DNA of 64,000 nt, from NCBI GenBank assembly GCA_022495995.1, contig JAFEMH010000073.1:340001-404000 (forward strand). Reading direction: 5' to 3'. The number at the start of each line of letters is the position of its first letter. Position 1 is the stretch's first letter. Source of the stretch: Adenophora triphylla var. japonica. Its lineage: Eukaryota > Streptophyta > Magnoliopsida > Asterales > Campanulaceae. Below, piece by piece: positions 1 through 12,050 of this stretch. The notes below the pieces were generated by a model. That model saw only the letters and a program-made list of their open reading frames with translations. It was not told where the DNA came from and ran no database searches. Made by a program: the position numbers and the translations under genes.

Positions 1-540
1 TCTAAATTCAGATTAAATGATATCAAATTGGTCTCTAATAGGAATTGGACAACAAAAATATTGCGCCTCCATTCCAACAACCATTAACAAATGGCAATAT
101 GGGGGCTTATCTTGTGATACGTTTGCCTACTCTGTTAAGAACAGAACGATGTTCCTCAAGGTAGAAAATAAGGCTTAAAAAAGGAGATATTTGATATCAA
201 CACAAAGTTAGGAATCGATTGGTGCATGCAGAGCATATTCAAAGATTGTACGAGTCTCGAAATGAAAGACCGGAAATCTAAAAAATATTTATGAATTTTT
301 ACAATAAAAAAAATCAACTTCTTAATAGTGACACTTAAATATAAAAAGATAATTCATTTTAGAAGAAGAAGAAAGTATTTTGTTAATTGATCGTACTAAA
401 AGGTGTGGGAAAAAAAAACCTAGCCAAACACAGGGCAAAATGACAGTAAATGGCCTCGTCAACATTGATGAAAAATCAAATGCTCTACTATATATTCATG
501 ACAGTAACTAACAAAAAAAAAAAAACACAATTTAATCAAT
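1..540. repeat. Duplicated non-coding segment, left edge of the window
   Basis: No coding exon is recognisable. Positions 1-200 match 48957-49155 closely, and about 285-520 match 40340-40560, so this is dispersed duplicated DNA shared with the flanks of the other gene-fragment blocks. It is AT-rich with short A tracts. Confidence 0.7.
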
Positions 541-1170
541 ATGTTGCATGGACATAGTATACAAAACTCATCCAAATTCATCATTTTAAACTTCATAGCA
601 TCTACACTGACTTGGACTTCGATGATGGGGTCTTTCAATTATTTTACCAATAAATATATGTACAAAACAGAAATAGTATTAATCAAGGGTACAAATATGT
701 CCGGGTCACATTGGATAGACCTCATCAATAATAATGTTGTAAATAGATTAGTGGCAAGGTCTCAGTCTCCACCTTTGTACATCTTGTCAATAACATTCTG
801 CATGATGAAGCAAAACCGTTTAGAAAGTGCTATTGATAGTTATCTCAGTTTTCTTTCGGTCTTTGAGTTTTTTAAAGTTAAAATGATATGTATGAATGAT
901 TATCCCTCCGTCTTAAAGGGTATTTATGTACATTTTCACTAAAAATGCTTAAATTGTCTCTAAAAATATTGAAGTAGCCACTCATTTTGGGATGGATGAG
1001 CAATTGAAATAATATTTCGTTTTGTCTTTTCAAAAATAGAAGTGGATTATTTTTTTGGACCAAAGGAACAAGTCTGATAACATTCAACCAAAAAGTGATA
1101 ACTACGGGGTGGGAAAGCCTATCCAGTTCTATATAGAAATTCACGGACATCCTTTGCCATCAATGAAAAA
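541..1170. repeat. Duplicated non-coding segment
   Basis: Positions 541-1040 match 52836-53370, and about 960-1060 also match 46908-46990. From about 1080 the sequence becomes the TPP2-derived intron-like sequence also found at 7600, 18590 and 63220. A short stretch near 905-990 starts with CCCTCCGTCTTAAAGGG and may be a MITE remnant. Confidence 0.65.
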
Positions 1171-1172
1171 TA

Positions 1173-1423
1173 ATCCCTTCCGTCCGTGAAAGTTCGTTCC
1201 ACTTTGACTTTTATGGTCAATCCAATCGAATTTTGACCATAATGAAAACCTAATTATCTCTTTGCAGTTCTAAAAATTGTTATTGATTCATTATTAGGAA
1301 TAGTATCAATCACAATATTTAGAATTGCATAAAGATAATTAGGTTTCTATAAAACTATGGTCAAAGTTCGATTGAATTGACCATCAAAGTGAAAGTGGAA
1401 CGAACTTTCCGTGACGGAGGGAG
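1173..1423. mobile_element. Stowaway-like MITE with long terminal inverted repeats
   Basis: The element is flanked by TA on both sides (1171-1172 and 1424-1425). The left end starts ATCCCTTCCGTCCGTGAAAG and the right end reads CTTTCCGTGACGGAGGGAG. The arms continue inward (TTCGTTCCACTTT, TTTGACCATA and their complements), so it can fold on itself. The related copies at 7600-7690, 18590-18670 and 63220-63300 lack it and act as empty sites. Confidence 0.85.
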
Positions 1424-1730
1424 TATTCTCTTCATACGCCCCCTACCTACCATACAAGCCTTCCTTAAAAGTGCATACAGAATAGACAAACTAAATACTA
1501 ATATGCAAATGAAGGGCACACGTAAAGAGATAACAGCATATACCCACGTACTCACAAGGGGAAGCTCCCAAGCCAGTTGCGAGCATCGAGACAAAACGTG
1601 ATGATTATCGCGTAAAGAGACCCATCGATTACTACATTTCCAGTATATTCACATTCACAGTCAATGAAGGATATGCGGCACATATGCCTGATGAGATACG
1701 AGAATTTGTACATTTTTGCAAAGAAGACAT
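1424..1730. repeat. TPP2-associated duplicated sequence
   Basis: This matches 7660-7900, 18645-18900 and 63280-63500, and so belongs to the repeated TPP2-derived unit, probably intron. No exon could be recognised in it. Confidence 0.6.
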
Positions 1731-2967
1731 GTAACTAGTTACTAACCAGTATAGTAACGTAATGTTAATGAAATGCCAATTAACCATCAGCTTATTTAGC
1801 TAGTTATGCAGTAGAAGCAGAGGCACAATATCAGAAAACAAATGAAGAAAACCAAATGCTGAAACGAGTAAAAACAGAAATTGAGACACCTGGCACTGCT
1901 ACAGAACGAACTCCAGGTACCATACATGTAGCAATGAAGAGGATGCACCCAAGCATGCAATTTGATAAACACAGATCAACAAGGAACACCAATGTTGCTT
2001 CTGCACAAGATAAAACACACAAACACTTGAACAGTAATATAATTGCAGAAATTTTCTTACAGTGTCTGCAACATTACACACGAAGACAAAGTGCACCTTT
2101 AGACAGGAAGTTTAAGTTTCTGTGAAAAGCGCATACACCAACTTACAAAGTCTTAAGAGTCAGAAAGTCTTAAGAGTCAGAAAAAATCTCCTATGTAATT
2201 GAAGAAAGAAAGGAGGGGGGATAGGAGGATGGAACTGAAACAACTTCATATTAATCAAACTTTTACATTGTAATGTTCAATAATTGCAAAGAGGGATTAA
2301 CTGCGAAGCAGTGGTGTGTGAAGTACCTGAGGCTCCACGAATACAACTATCGGCATCAGCATTCACCACAGTTGAGGTATCAATATCACCAATCCCGGTG
2401 CTGGGGAAAAAGAGATGAGAGAATCAGGAAGATTTCAGACAAGCAACAATATAGTGACCAACAATTACCACACCACACCATCAAAGGATCGGCAACTTTA
2501 AGTGATCAACATTACAAGGAAGTCTTATTTGATGGGTGGCACTATTTGCATCCATCCCTTTTCTATGTACACCCACATTTCTTAATAAATGTATAGTAGC
2601 ATTGTTCATACATGAACACTTGAGGTGCAGTAAGACGTATCTTTGGAGAAGAAATGATGAAGAGAGTTTGGTAAATGTTGTCCAAATTTAGTGTCTCCAT
2701 CCAACTCCCTTCATCATTTCCTCTCTGAAATTGCAGCATTAATCAAAAACTAACATTCAAATGGGATAAGCAACTAAGAAAGTATCGAGGATAGCAATAA
2801 CTGCTCCGCGGCCATCGAATTCAGGGTGAGCTTCAATGAACCAATCAGCGTCGATCTCCTTCTTTGGCATGAGCGACGCTACAACTGAAATCATTATAAT
2901 CTAATTACAGCTCTTGTGTGTGTAAGTAGTGATTTACTCGAGAGGGGGGAGGAGAAAGCAAGATAGG

Positions 2968-3012
<45 letters not shown>

Positions 3013-3309
3013 CACTTGATTTGCCAGCTTGTTTGTTGATACTTATCTTATAAATGAAAGGATGGAAAATCACAAGACTTTTGAAAGTATTCATATGCTC
3101 CGTAACAAGGTTTACAATGAAAATATTAACCATACCAATATTTCTAGTGCTTAATGAAGAAACTCTAATTAAGATAAATGACTAGTCAGCTTGAATAAGG
3201 CCTTCTCCAACAGACAACATATCTTTTAGGCAAACAATCAATAGGAATACAGGTATTCTCAAGAGCCTTTCTTACATTGTATGGGCTCACAGTGATTCCC
3301 TCGGCCTAC
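1731..3309 (-). pseudogene. TPP2: Tripeptidyl-peptidase II fragment, copy A1
   Basis: TPP2 is a very large cytosolic S8 subtilase that removes tripeptides from proteasome products. Minus-strand exons are readable. About 3195-3305 encodes AEGITVSPYNVRKALENT and then shifts frame. 2783-2884 encodes MPKKEIDADWFIEAHPEFDG, the lead-in to the catalytic Asp. 2327-2400 encodes STVVKADADS-like sequence after a CCCCAG acceptor and before a GTACTT donor. Near 2110 lies the FTDTLTS segment. The exon carrying GQDPVAAGLQ (kept at 19705-19778 in copy B) is missing, and so is the segment containing GDWHVG. The AEG exon lies upstream of the N-terminal exon, the reverse of protein order, so the block is rearranged as well as decayed. 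Copy C (54064-55625) is its close relative. Confidence 0.8.
2969..3006. repeat. (GA)n microsatellite
   Basis: A run of about 19 GA units lies just upstream (minus sense) of the N-terminal TPP2 exon. A shorter and interrupted version is at the matching place in copy B (20277-20294), and an interrupted one in copy C (55281-55322). Confidence 0.9.
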
Positions 3310-3605
3310 AAGATAAGTCACTGGTGACTGTCATACAAGAAAAGAGAGTCAATATATGGTTTTAGGAGGGGAAACAGAAGGAAAAGCATAATTCAATACC
3401 CATCAAAAATTGTAAATTTGTTATTAATAAACTATAAATAGTACTATCAAAAATATTTTTTAAAATTTCATTGTAATAAAATAAAAAAACTCATCCCATA
3501 AACAAGTGACATTAGATGTTCGTCCTGCATACATAAGTCATCTAAAATAGTTATTTTAACATGAACTAGAAACCTAAAGAGACTGCAAGCTTTCATGTGA
3601 CTAAA

Positions 3606-3665
3606 CACAACAACAACAATCCTTAATCCCAAAATGATTTGGGGTCAGCTAACATGAATTGTCAA
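3606..3665 (-). mobile_element. SINE 3' end, truncated
   Basis: Read on the minus strand this is GACCCCAAATCATTTTGGGA, then TTAAGGATTGTTGTTGTTG. That is the usual 3' end of plant SINEs that finish in TTG repeats. No Pol III boxes are present, so only the tail remains. It is duplicated at 61295-61350. Confidence 0.55.
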
Positions 3666-4320
3666 AGAAAAAAAGTGATAAAAAGGTTAAAATAATGATA
3701 AATAAATAAAATGTGAAAGCTAAGAAGAAATTTAATAAAATTTACATATATCCCTTTCCCTCCGTCAGATGTGCCTAGGTATGAATACTACTAGAAGATC
3801 ATTATTTCAGAAGAAACATTGTAAATAATGCACTAAAATACCTGGTAAAAACCGTCACTGGAATACGGAAAAGATGTCTGCGCCATGGAGCTTTGCAATC
3901 TATCCCGTAGACTTCAAAATAATGTAAACCATCAATAAGACTTGTAGGATCTACAAGCATAACATAGAAAGAAAATGATCAACCGCTTATGACATGCAAG
4001 ATATTAGAAATGTGCAAAGGGACAGCAAAACGGAGCAGACTAACTTGAAGCTACGGCCGTTATGTGTGAGCAGACTCAGGAGCTCTGACAACGTCTTTTA
4101 TAATAGAATGTAATTCAATGCACTTTTCAAACAGACTAATTCTTCTAATTCACGAATTGACAGGTGGATGTAACGAGCTGAGAAGCATTGTTCTCAGGTG
4201 TAAAAGATGAAATAGAATTAAAGGCAAATAAAAAAACAAATGAAACAACTGGACACAAAAAAAATGCTGCTATATGCAATATAAAGATTATTTGTCCAGC
4301 TAGAAGTTGTCATCGGGGTA

Positions 4321-4380
4321 CCTGAAGAGCATCAAGCTTCTCAGACCCCTCAGAAAGTATAGTTGCCAACACGGCATCAT
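4321..4380 (-). other. Exon-like segment, unidentified
   Basis: The minus strand reads NHDAVLATILSEGSEKLDAL just before a GTACC donor-like site. It is conserved in copy D (about 62019-62080). It may be another exon of the TPP2-like gene, but I could not match it to a part of the protein that I am sure of. Confidence 0.35.
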
Positions 4381-5204
4381 GATTTTAGAAAATGGGTTGC
4401 CTAACATGCAAATATGTGGCATATGTTTGATACAAGAAAAAAATTAATAAATATAAGAAGAAGATGACATACTTTACATTCTAGTTCTGAAGAAGGTTGA
4501 AGGAAGATGCTTGGGAGTTGGCATAACAAGACCAAAAATATTAACTAATGTGGTTTGTCTTAAGCAAGCCATTAAATCCCCTCAAATAAGTGAATAACAT
4601 TGACACAAACAACATAAAACAATTTGAATTGTAATATTTTGCATAATCAGATCCTAACACAACCTGCAAAATAGAGCATATTTGACGATTAGTTAGCATA
4701 GAGAGCATAAAAGAAAAAGGAGCAAAGACAACAGTAAACCACAGTTATTCTTAAAGCAGAAGATTGATTGCAATAACTAGCCTCCCTTAGGTAAATACCT
4801 CTAGATCTTCATCCTGCATCCATAAACCATCAAAAATAGTAATTTAACAGTGTTGAGAAATTGCAAATGTACATGATAACATGAACTAGAAACCTAAAGA
4901 GACTGCAAGATTTCATGGGACTGAATCCCTAAAACTCCTTTACAGCCAGTTATGATGCCGTATTGAATCACATACCAAAGAAGAATCAGACTTTGGTGAG
5001 GTGAAAAAGAACAAAATGATAATAATCTAATTACATGCACTAATAGTGCTATAAGTTGGAGGGGAGAGAAAACCCACCAGCTTGACTGATACTGTGATAT
5101 AAGAAAAGTGAGGTAGCACAGGCGGTGTTATGAGGGGAAAATGGAAGAAAGGCATATTTATGTTATTAAACAAGAAGATCGTTTCGAAGTTCTTCTGTAT
5201 AAAC

Positions 5205-5345
5205 GACAACAACAACATTACCCCAGTGCCACAAAGGCTACCGCATGTGAGATAGGGGGGGGTCGGATGTAAGCAGCCTTGCACCTATATTAAAGCACAT
5301 AGAGGCTATTTTCGGATGACCCATGAAAATTGCGTATTGCATGGT
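5205..5345 (-). mobile_element. Au-like SINE remnant
   Basis: The minus strand reads ATAGCCTCTATGTGC, then GCAAGGCTGCTTACATCCGA, a C tract, GGCACTGGGGTAATG and TTGTTGTTGT. This order (AGCCTCT block, GGCTGCgTACATCcGACCC block, TTG tail) is that of Au-type SINEs. The 5' part with Pol III boxes is not convincing. It lies in the part of copy A2 that copy D lacks. Confidence 0.6.
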
Positions 5346-8300
5346 CTGACTACTGCTTCTTAGCAAAGATTTTGTATCTAGCAGGCATAATCGAAGTTCT
5401 TCTGTACAAATAGACAAAATTCAATTGATTTGAATCCTAAGTCAGAAGTAGAAAAAAGACAGTAACAATAGAAACTGCATACTGCCTCACCCTCATCACT
5501 TAAATCATACTAACAGAAAGATATACCAATTATATTCAAGCCCTTGGTAGGAGGTTCAACTTAACCATGAGCTCCAGCAGCCATAGCAGGAGAGACATCT
5601 TCAACAACTCCTATTGCCCTTGAGGAGGTACCTCCAGGTGCACGCAATGTGGTCAATGAAGGCCCATAGTTGCCGGCACTGCCAACTATGGGCATATATC
5701 TTCTAGCATACATTTACACATGTTTGCAAAAGCAAAATTAAGAGGGTACTAGGTACTGCAAGGTACAACTGCAAAACAAGATCATCAGTACAGATCATAG
5801 TTACCGGGAACGCTACTTTCCTCGCGTCCAACGCCCCGGATCGCGCGTTCAGGAATCGAGGTCATTTACGTCCCAGTTTCCTTGGGTACGCGATCCAAAA
5901 ATATTTGCAAAAGACTTGTGCCATTCTTTTGTTTTTTTTTAAAAAAAAAATTGTACCTATACTATACCAACATCCAATAAAAAGTGTCCTTTAGTTTAGA
6001 GGTGTTTAGTTTCTTTTTTTTTTAAAGAAGCATAAATTTCCATTGTAAATGTGTAGCAAGGTATCAATGTGATACTTGAGATAACTTCAACACTGAATTT
6101 TAAAGCTTCTAGGTCTTCTTTTATAAACACACACATTATTATGACAATACTCGTAAATAAACACTACAAGGGTTCTATATTCTAAAAAATCCCCACAAAC
6201 ACACAACATTATTTTTAAACAAGAACTGATTTCTAACAACCATGAAGAAAAAGGAAATTGTCTGCTTCACAACACTGATTTACCTGGCCACTACTATCAT
6301 ACTAACAACAGGGAAGGGAATAACAAGACAGTCGCTTAGGGAGTCAACAACAATCAGGCGGGCCTTTGTTTGAGATGGTTGCATGAGCCATGGTGCAGAT
6401 TAAGTCTGAGAACTAGGAGTTAAAATATAAATGGCCCACAAAACTTATTAAGGGACGATAACCTATTAAGGGACTATAGTAGTTGGTTTATGGACAATGA
6501 TCGACACAAGAATCATTTTTCATATACATATAGAGTCAATTGAGATTGTTTTGAAAATCCAGTTAAACATGCTGATAATAACTTTCCCGAGTACTATAAG
6601 GATCGTAATGACTATTAACGAGAACATATAACTTATGGGGATGATATTCACCTCCGGAAGTTAGATTGGAAACAATATCTAGCAAATGCCTAATGAACCT
6701 CGTGGACTATGACATACCTCAACAGCAGCTATTAGCGCTTGGTCAAGCCTGTCCCAGTTAATATTGAACCGAAGCGAGAGTCTCCAATTTTACATGATAT
6801 TAACTGTGCCCCAGGTGCAACTCCATTGAGAAGAGGTTCCTACGGGGGTATCATACTTTTAGCAGCAATTAGTTTTTCCATGTCATTAAAGTGTAACACG
6901 TGTACGAGAACATTCACAAGAGATAAGATTGTCTTACATTTGGATGGAAGGCAGTAACAATACCAGCAACATGAGTGCCGTGGCGGTCTCTATCTGTTAT
7001 AATATTTAAGATGTTGCCGTCATCATACACATTGGCTAAAAATCTACATGCATCTAACTTGCTAAAAACTCCAAACATGTGCCCAATCCTGCAAGGTTAG
7101 TTTCAAGGAGTCAGCTAAACCTTTAAGTGTCCATAATTTGAAATTGCAGCTGAAACTCTGTTGTGAGATGAATACAAACTTCAATTAACATGGCCAAGCA
7201 CATATTAGAAAATCAAAAGGAAAATCATAAGTAAAGTAACTAATTTATAATTCATTAGGGAAATGAAATCAGAAAGATTCCCACACTTGGGGTCATCCTC
7301 AGGACTGTGTACTCCATTGTGCCATACGACAGCATGAATTACAGGACACTTGTCAAGGTAACGCTAAAAACAGAGATATGGTCAAACATAGGAAAGAAAG
7401 AAAAAAATCTAAAGTACGGAAGAGCAAAAACTTCATCTAAGACATTTATACCTCACCTCAGCTTGCTTTCGTAAATACTCACGAGTCTTCTTCAAATTTT
7501 CCACATTGACTATGGTATGCTGCTACAAAAAAAAAAAAAAAAGAATGTTTCAATTATACCAGAATATAATAAGATCACAAGTCTAAAAGAGAGTATAGAG
7601 GCTTTCAACCAAATAGTGATAACTACTGGGTGGGAAGGACCATCCAGTTCGGTATAGAGAGTCATGGAGATCCTACCTACCATGCAAGACTTTCTTAAAA
7701 GGGCAGATAGAATAGACAAACTATATACGGATATGCAAATGAAGGACACATGTAAAGAGAAAACATCAACACATGTAAAGAGAAAACATCATAAACCCAC
7801 GTACTTCACATGGGGAAGCTCCCAAGCCAGCTGCAAGCATCCAGACCAAAACATGATGATTATCGCGTAAAGAGACCCATCAATTACTAAATCTCCATTA
7901 TATTCCCATTCACAGTCAATGCGGGATATTCCTGATGAGATATGAACAATTACACATATTACAGTACAAGTAACTAGTATATTAACGTAATAATAATGAA
8001 ATGTCAATTCATCATCAGCTTATTTAGCTAGATATGCAGTAGAAGCAGCGACACAGATTAACAAGGAGAAGCAATGTTGACACCTTATCAAACTCATATA
8101 GCTGTTTCACAGCTTCGGATATTCCTTCCCGGTTTTTCTCATCCCACGTTTTCTTTCTTTGCTTCTGTACAAGATAAACACACAAACAATAATATAATTG
8201 CAAAAAAAATCTTACAGTAACTGCAACATTACACATGAAGACAAAGCGCACCTTTAGACGGGAGGTTAAAGTGTCTGTGAAGATGGTGATCAAATATCTT

Positions 8301-8754
8301 ACAGTTCGATCATAAACAAAATGCCGGTAGGCATAGTAGGCATAACTGAAAGACTTTGACACTCAGAGAAGATGGTGATCAAATATTGTGCATACGTGAA
8401 GTTACAACTACAAGATAGAAATATTATGATTGTTTTAGGAAACAAACCACATGAATAAAAATTCAACTGTTTTATCCACCTGCGACTGCGAGAGAGACAA
8501 TGATTTTCCATCTCTTTTCTATTTGTACTTGTATATATGCAGTGGTTCAATTAAAACATGATAAAATGTAACACGAAATAGAAATTCCTCTAAATATAGA
8601 GTAGACTAAGAAATTGTTTTAAAAAATGGGACAAGAAACTAAACTAGTAACTTTACATTTCATGTAAAGGAAGAAGTGTAGGGGGAAGTTGGAGAAGATT
8701 CTAACATATATTTTTCCTTGTAGACAGGTATTCAACAATTTAATCACCTCCTAA

Positions 8755-8965
8755 TTTCATTAATCAAAAATAAGCCCTAATTCAAAGTAATTTCATAAAA
8801 CAAAATAAACCCTAATTCAAAGTAACTTCATAAAATCAAAATAAGCCCTAATTCAAAGTAATTTCACGAAATCAAAATAAACCCTAACTCAAAGTAATTT
8901 CACAAAATTAAAGTATACCCTAATTCATAGTAATTTCACAAAATCAAAATAAAACCCTAGATCAA
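8755..8965. repeat. Minisatellite with CCCTAA-containing units of about 40 bp
   Basis: About five or six units of the form ccctaattcaaagtaattt followed by cataaaatcaaaataag are arranged in tandem. Each carries CCCTAA, the plant telomere/telobox sextet. The array lies upstream (minus sense) of the TPP2 exons of copy A2. Confidence 0.75.
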
Positions 8966-8999
8966 ATGAGCAACAAAATTCGAAAACAAAACAGAGGAA

Positions 9000-9275
9000 T
9001 GAGAGATGAGAATTACGACTTAGAGTTTGGATTAATAGGAAGATAGCTTTGAGACATTCCCTGAACATCTCTGGGAAGTGACATCGGAGCGGAGTTGGGG
9101 AAGGCGGAGTGACTGTGTGTGTGTGTGTGTGCGTGTGTGAGAGAGAGGGAGAGAGAGAGAGACAGAGAGAGTGCGTGGGTAAAAAGCGAAGGAATGATAT
9201 GAGGGGGATTTATAGGAGGAAGGGTTTACGACCGACCGTTGGAGGGCAAAGGGTAACATTTATCGGCTCTCTTCC
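9000..9275 (-). other. Possible 5' region of copy A2, with (GT)n and (GA)n
   Basis: A mixed GT/GA microsatellite lies at 9112-9172. Its GC content is higher than the neighbours. A short minus-strand reading frame begins ATGTCACTTCCCAGAGATG near 9090 and stops after 23 codons. I do not recognise the peptide. The setting suggests a former promoter/leader of the TPP2-like gene, by position only. Confidence 0.3.
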
Positions 9276-9359
9276 GGAAATAGAACGCGGTGCAACCCAG
9301 GGCCCAACTAACTTGGGTTATTTGATGGCCCAAACAAAAATGGTCCGTTGATGCTTAAG

Positions 9360-10320
9360 TATCATTTTTGTAAAAAAGTGAGTTTTTAAAATGTGCGATA
9401 ATTTTTTTGTAAATAAGTAAATTTTTTTAAAAACGTGCTGTGAATTTTTTGTAAATTCATAACTTATTAAAACTAACTAGCATTTTTTGACACTATAACT
9501 GACAATTTTCGATAATATAATCGACACTTTTCAACACTAACCCTGTCACACCTTAACTTAAGAAAATTCATTTTTGAAAATTCACTTATTAATTTTGTAA
9601 CTTCATTCCTTATTACTTTTATTTATATTTTAAAATTTTCCATAATACTTTCGAAAATAATCATATTTTGAATTGGATATTTTAAAAATATTTATGTGAA
9701 AATCTCTTGTAAAACGTGTTCTACGCTCGTCTGAGTGTAGAACGTGTTTTTAAATAAGCGCGGGGGCATTTTTGTAAATAAATAGAACTTCTCAAAATGT
9801 GTGGTGACATTTTTGTAAATAATTAGAACTTATAAGAGGCAGTTTTCTACACAGCAACAGGCACATTTTAACATTGTAAATAATTGAAACTCACCTGACA
9901 CTTTTTGATACTGCAGAAGGCACTTCTGAATACTACAAGAGGCATATTTTAACACTACAACAGGCATGTATTTTTTAATTCACTTTGACACTTTTCAATA
10001 TTATAACAGACATTTTTCAATACTACAAGAAGCACTTTTCAATACTACAACAGGCACATTTTAATACTACAACAGGCATGTGTTTTTTAATTCACTTTGA
10101 CACTTTTCAATATTACAACATATATTTTTAAATACTAGAAGATGCACTTTTCAATACTACAACAGACACTTTTTAACACTACAACAGACACTATTTTTCA
10201 ACAATATCACTGCATTATTTAACATTACAACCGATTGAAATGTGTTTATTAGTGTCATAATAGAACAGACACTTTGTTTATATTGCAACAGACACTTTAT
10301 TGAACTAGAAAAGGCACTTT
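9360..10320. repeat. AT-rich spacer with degenerate tandem repeats
   Basis: From about 9840 to 10310 the sequence repeats units like cacttttcaatactacaacagg with a spacing of roughly 22-26 bp. A longer block containing ttttttaattcactttgaca recurs at about 9971 and 10083, so there is also a period near 112 bp. No gene is seen. Confidence 0.65.
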
Positions 10321-10329
10321 AGCAAAACA

Positions 10330-12020
10330 GGTTCTAGGATAGCTTATCCTATAACTAGTTTCACACAAGAACAACTCAATATTTATAGTTTAATTTTTAA
10401 CATAACATCTTAAATGAAATATCAAAAGTAAATAATAATAAATTATTAACTTATAATCACCGGTAATTATAATATGTTAACTCATTTATTTTAAGTAAAT
10501 ATTATGGTGGAGTTTTTATATCTAAATTTAAATTTTAAACTTAGAATTAAGCCTTTTTTGGTCCTTAATTTTTATTCTAAAATTTATGTGCAATACTTTT
10601 GAAATAAGCAATTCTATTTAATGACACATTTCCTATTGTTTACTTCAAAAATTACAACATCTGTGCTATAGATGGAGATTACACATTTGCCCTTAATAGT
10701 GACACTTTTGGGAGCAAAAATTGAATATGGATTGCAAAATGTGTATACTTAGTAAATATACGTAAACGTGTAGACGTACATGTTTAAATCATAAATATAA
10801 TGTTGTATAAAGTATAGAAAATTAATCAATGTGTAGAATTCTCGAAGCAAAGATTACCTATTTATGATGGACAAAAAGGTAAAACTTTTGCTGCTTATTA
10901 TTGAAAGGGTGTGATCCCTAAATGAAATGCCCCTTGATTTCCTATAAATAAAGGCTTTCCATCTGCCTAGGAGACACACATAAATTCATATACTCTCTAT
11001 ACATAATCTGAGATAAAATGAAAGCATTAATCATTTAGAAGACTCCGTCTCCCTACTTATTATATCTTCTTCTGCAAGCCTTCAAAGAACATCAAGGCAT
11101 AATATGGATTCCTCAGGTATTCACTTCTGCCTCCTTTTTCTTTTCTCTCACTTAGTCAAGGCTTGAGTACGACTTGTTCATAATTGAAAATAAAATGTTT
11201 CAACACTAATCATGTGCCAAGGGGATGGAGTGACGTCTACCCACTCGGGTTTTACTAAATTCATTTTTTCCTTCTTTAATAATAGAAATCGTCGTGATAG
11301 AAGAAAAAATATCATATCCCAAAAAATTAATTTAAACTAGATTTTTATTTGTTATTATATATAACAAAAGGTAAAAAAAACCTGAATAATAAATAATAAT
11401 CAAATAATCAAACTTTATTGCTATTGATGGTTATAAGATCGATAAGTAAATAATAAAAAAAAAACAAATTAATAAAAAAATTATGTAGTAAATAAAAGGG
11501 TGTGGGAGTTAAAAGACAGGTTTGAGAGAAAAAGGTGGGGAATAATAAAACTGGAGTGAGAATGTGTAATATTTGGGTTAATCAAGACCGTCAGATCAAT
11601 TTTTTATATTCAATCTCAGCCCTTTTTATTTCATCGATTACAAACGGTTAAACTCGATGTGTATTATATTATAAATAATTAATTTATTCTAAGATTATAG
11701 TTAAATTTCAATTAAACTAAAATATTTACTTTAAGTAGGCATGAACAAATCAATTATTGTCCTTGCGAAAAATTGACATTTTGAAAAGGATAAAGTATAA
11801 AATGGGGCATGAAATACATAATGTGTTCCTAAAATGAACTCTCAAATTTCTTTTTGGCCAAAACGCCCTACACAATTTTTTTTGCCAAATTAGGGCTTCA
11901 TTGATGGAATTTGTTAAGAATTACGTTAATCAACATGTGTCGCGGCGTACATAATCAACGGATTGGTTGATTTGAAGTTGTTAGTTGAAGTTGTTTTTAG
12001 TATTAAGGGGTTTTATATAA
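10330..12020. other. AT-rich non-coding spacer, partly duplicated
   Basis: 10480-10730 matches 20575-20820, which shows that the copy-A and copy-B duplicated units share this upstream flank. At 10949 a TATAAATA box is followed by a pyrimidine-rich leader and an ATG (11104) next to a GT donor-like site. This could be a promoter or an LTR remnant, but nothing downstream is recognisable. I see no gene. Confidence 0.4.
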
Positions 12021-12022
12021 AA

Positions 12023-12050
12023 CTAGTGTTATACTCGTGCGTAAAACGCA
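12023..12050 (-). mobile_element. Helitron-like 3' terminus (degenerate)
   Basis: On the minus strand a hairpin TGCGTTTTACGCA is followed by CGAGTATAACACTAG and a host T. A short GC hairpin about 10-12 bp before a terminal CTAG inserted next to T is the Helitron 3' end pattern. It resembles the better conserved terminus at 40566-40595. The 5' TC end was not located. Confidence 0.45.

Larger units (their letters stand above)
3842..8400 (-). pseudogene. TPP2: Tripeptidyl-peptidase II fragment, copy A2 (catalytic-His half)
   Basis: Minus-strand exons with good splice sites, from 5' to 3', are: 8084-8164 (TWDEKNREGISEAVKQLYEF), 7457-7522 (ENLKKTREYLRKQAE), about 7235-7364 (CPVIHAVVWHNG, then DDPKCGNLSDF), 6938-7091 (FGVFSKLDAC, then DRHGTHVAGIVTAFHPN with the subtilase catalytic His) and 6718-6839 ([17 protein letters not shown]). 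Much further down, 3842-3950 (SLIDGLHYFEVYG, then CKAPWRRHLFRIPVTV) is a C-terminal exon. In 6718-6839 one base is missing after GTGLT, which breaks the frame before ALIAAVE. The exon with the catalytic Ser is not seen. A SINE and about 2 kb of non-coding DNA lie between 4590 and 6670. Copy D (61351-63982) is its sister and carries the same frameshift. Confidence 0.82.

Noticed and set aside
1831..2125. Minus- and plus-strand frames repeated at 54159-54453
   Set aside because: They recur only because the whole block is duplicated. Neither matches TPP2 or another family that I recognise, and the region is probably intron.
6718..8164. Functional tripeptidyl-peptidase gene
   Set aside because: The frame is broken in the NGVAPGAQ exon, the catalytic-Ser exon is not found, and exon order in the block is scrambled.
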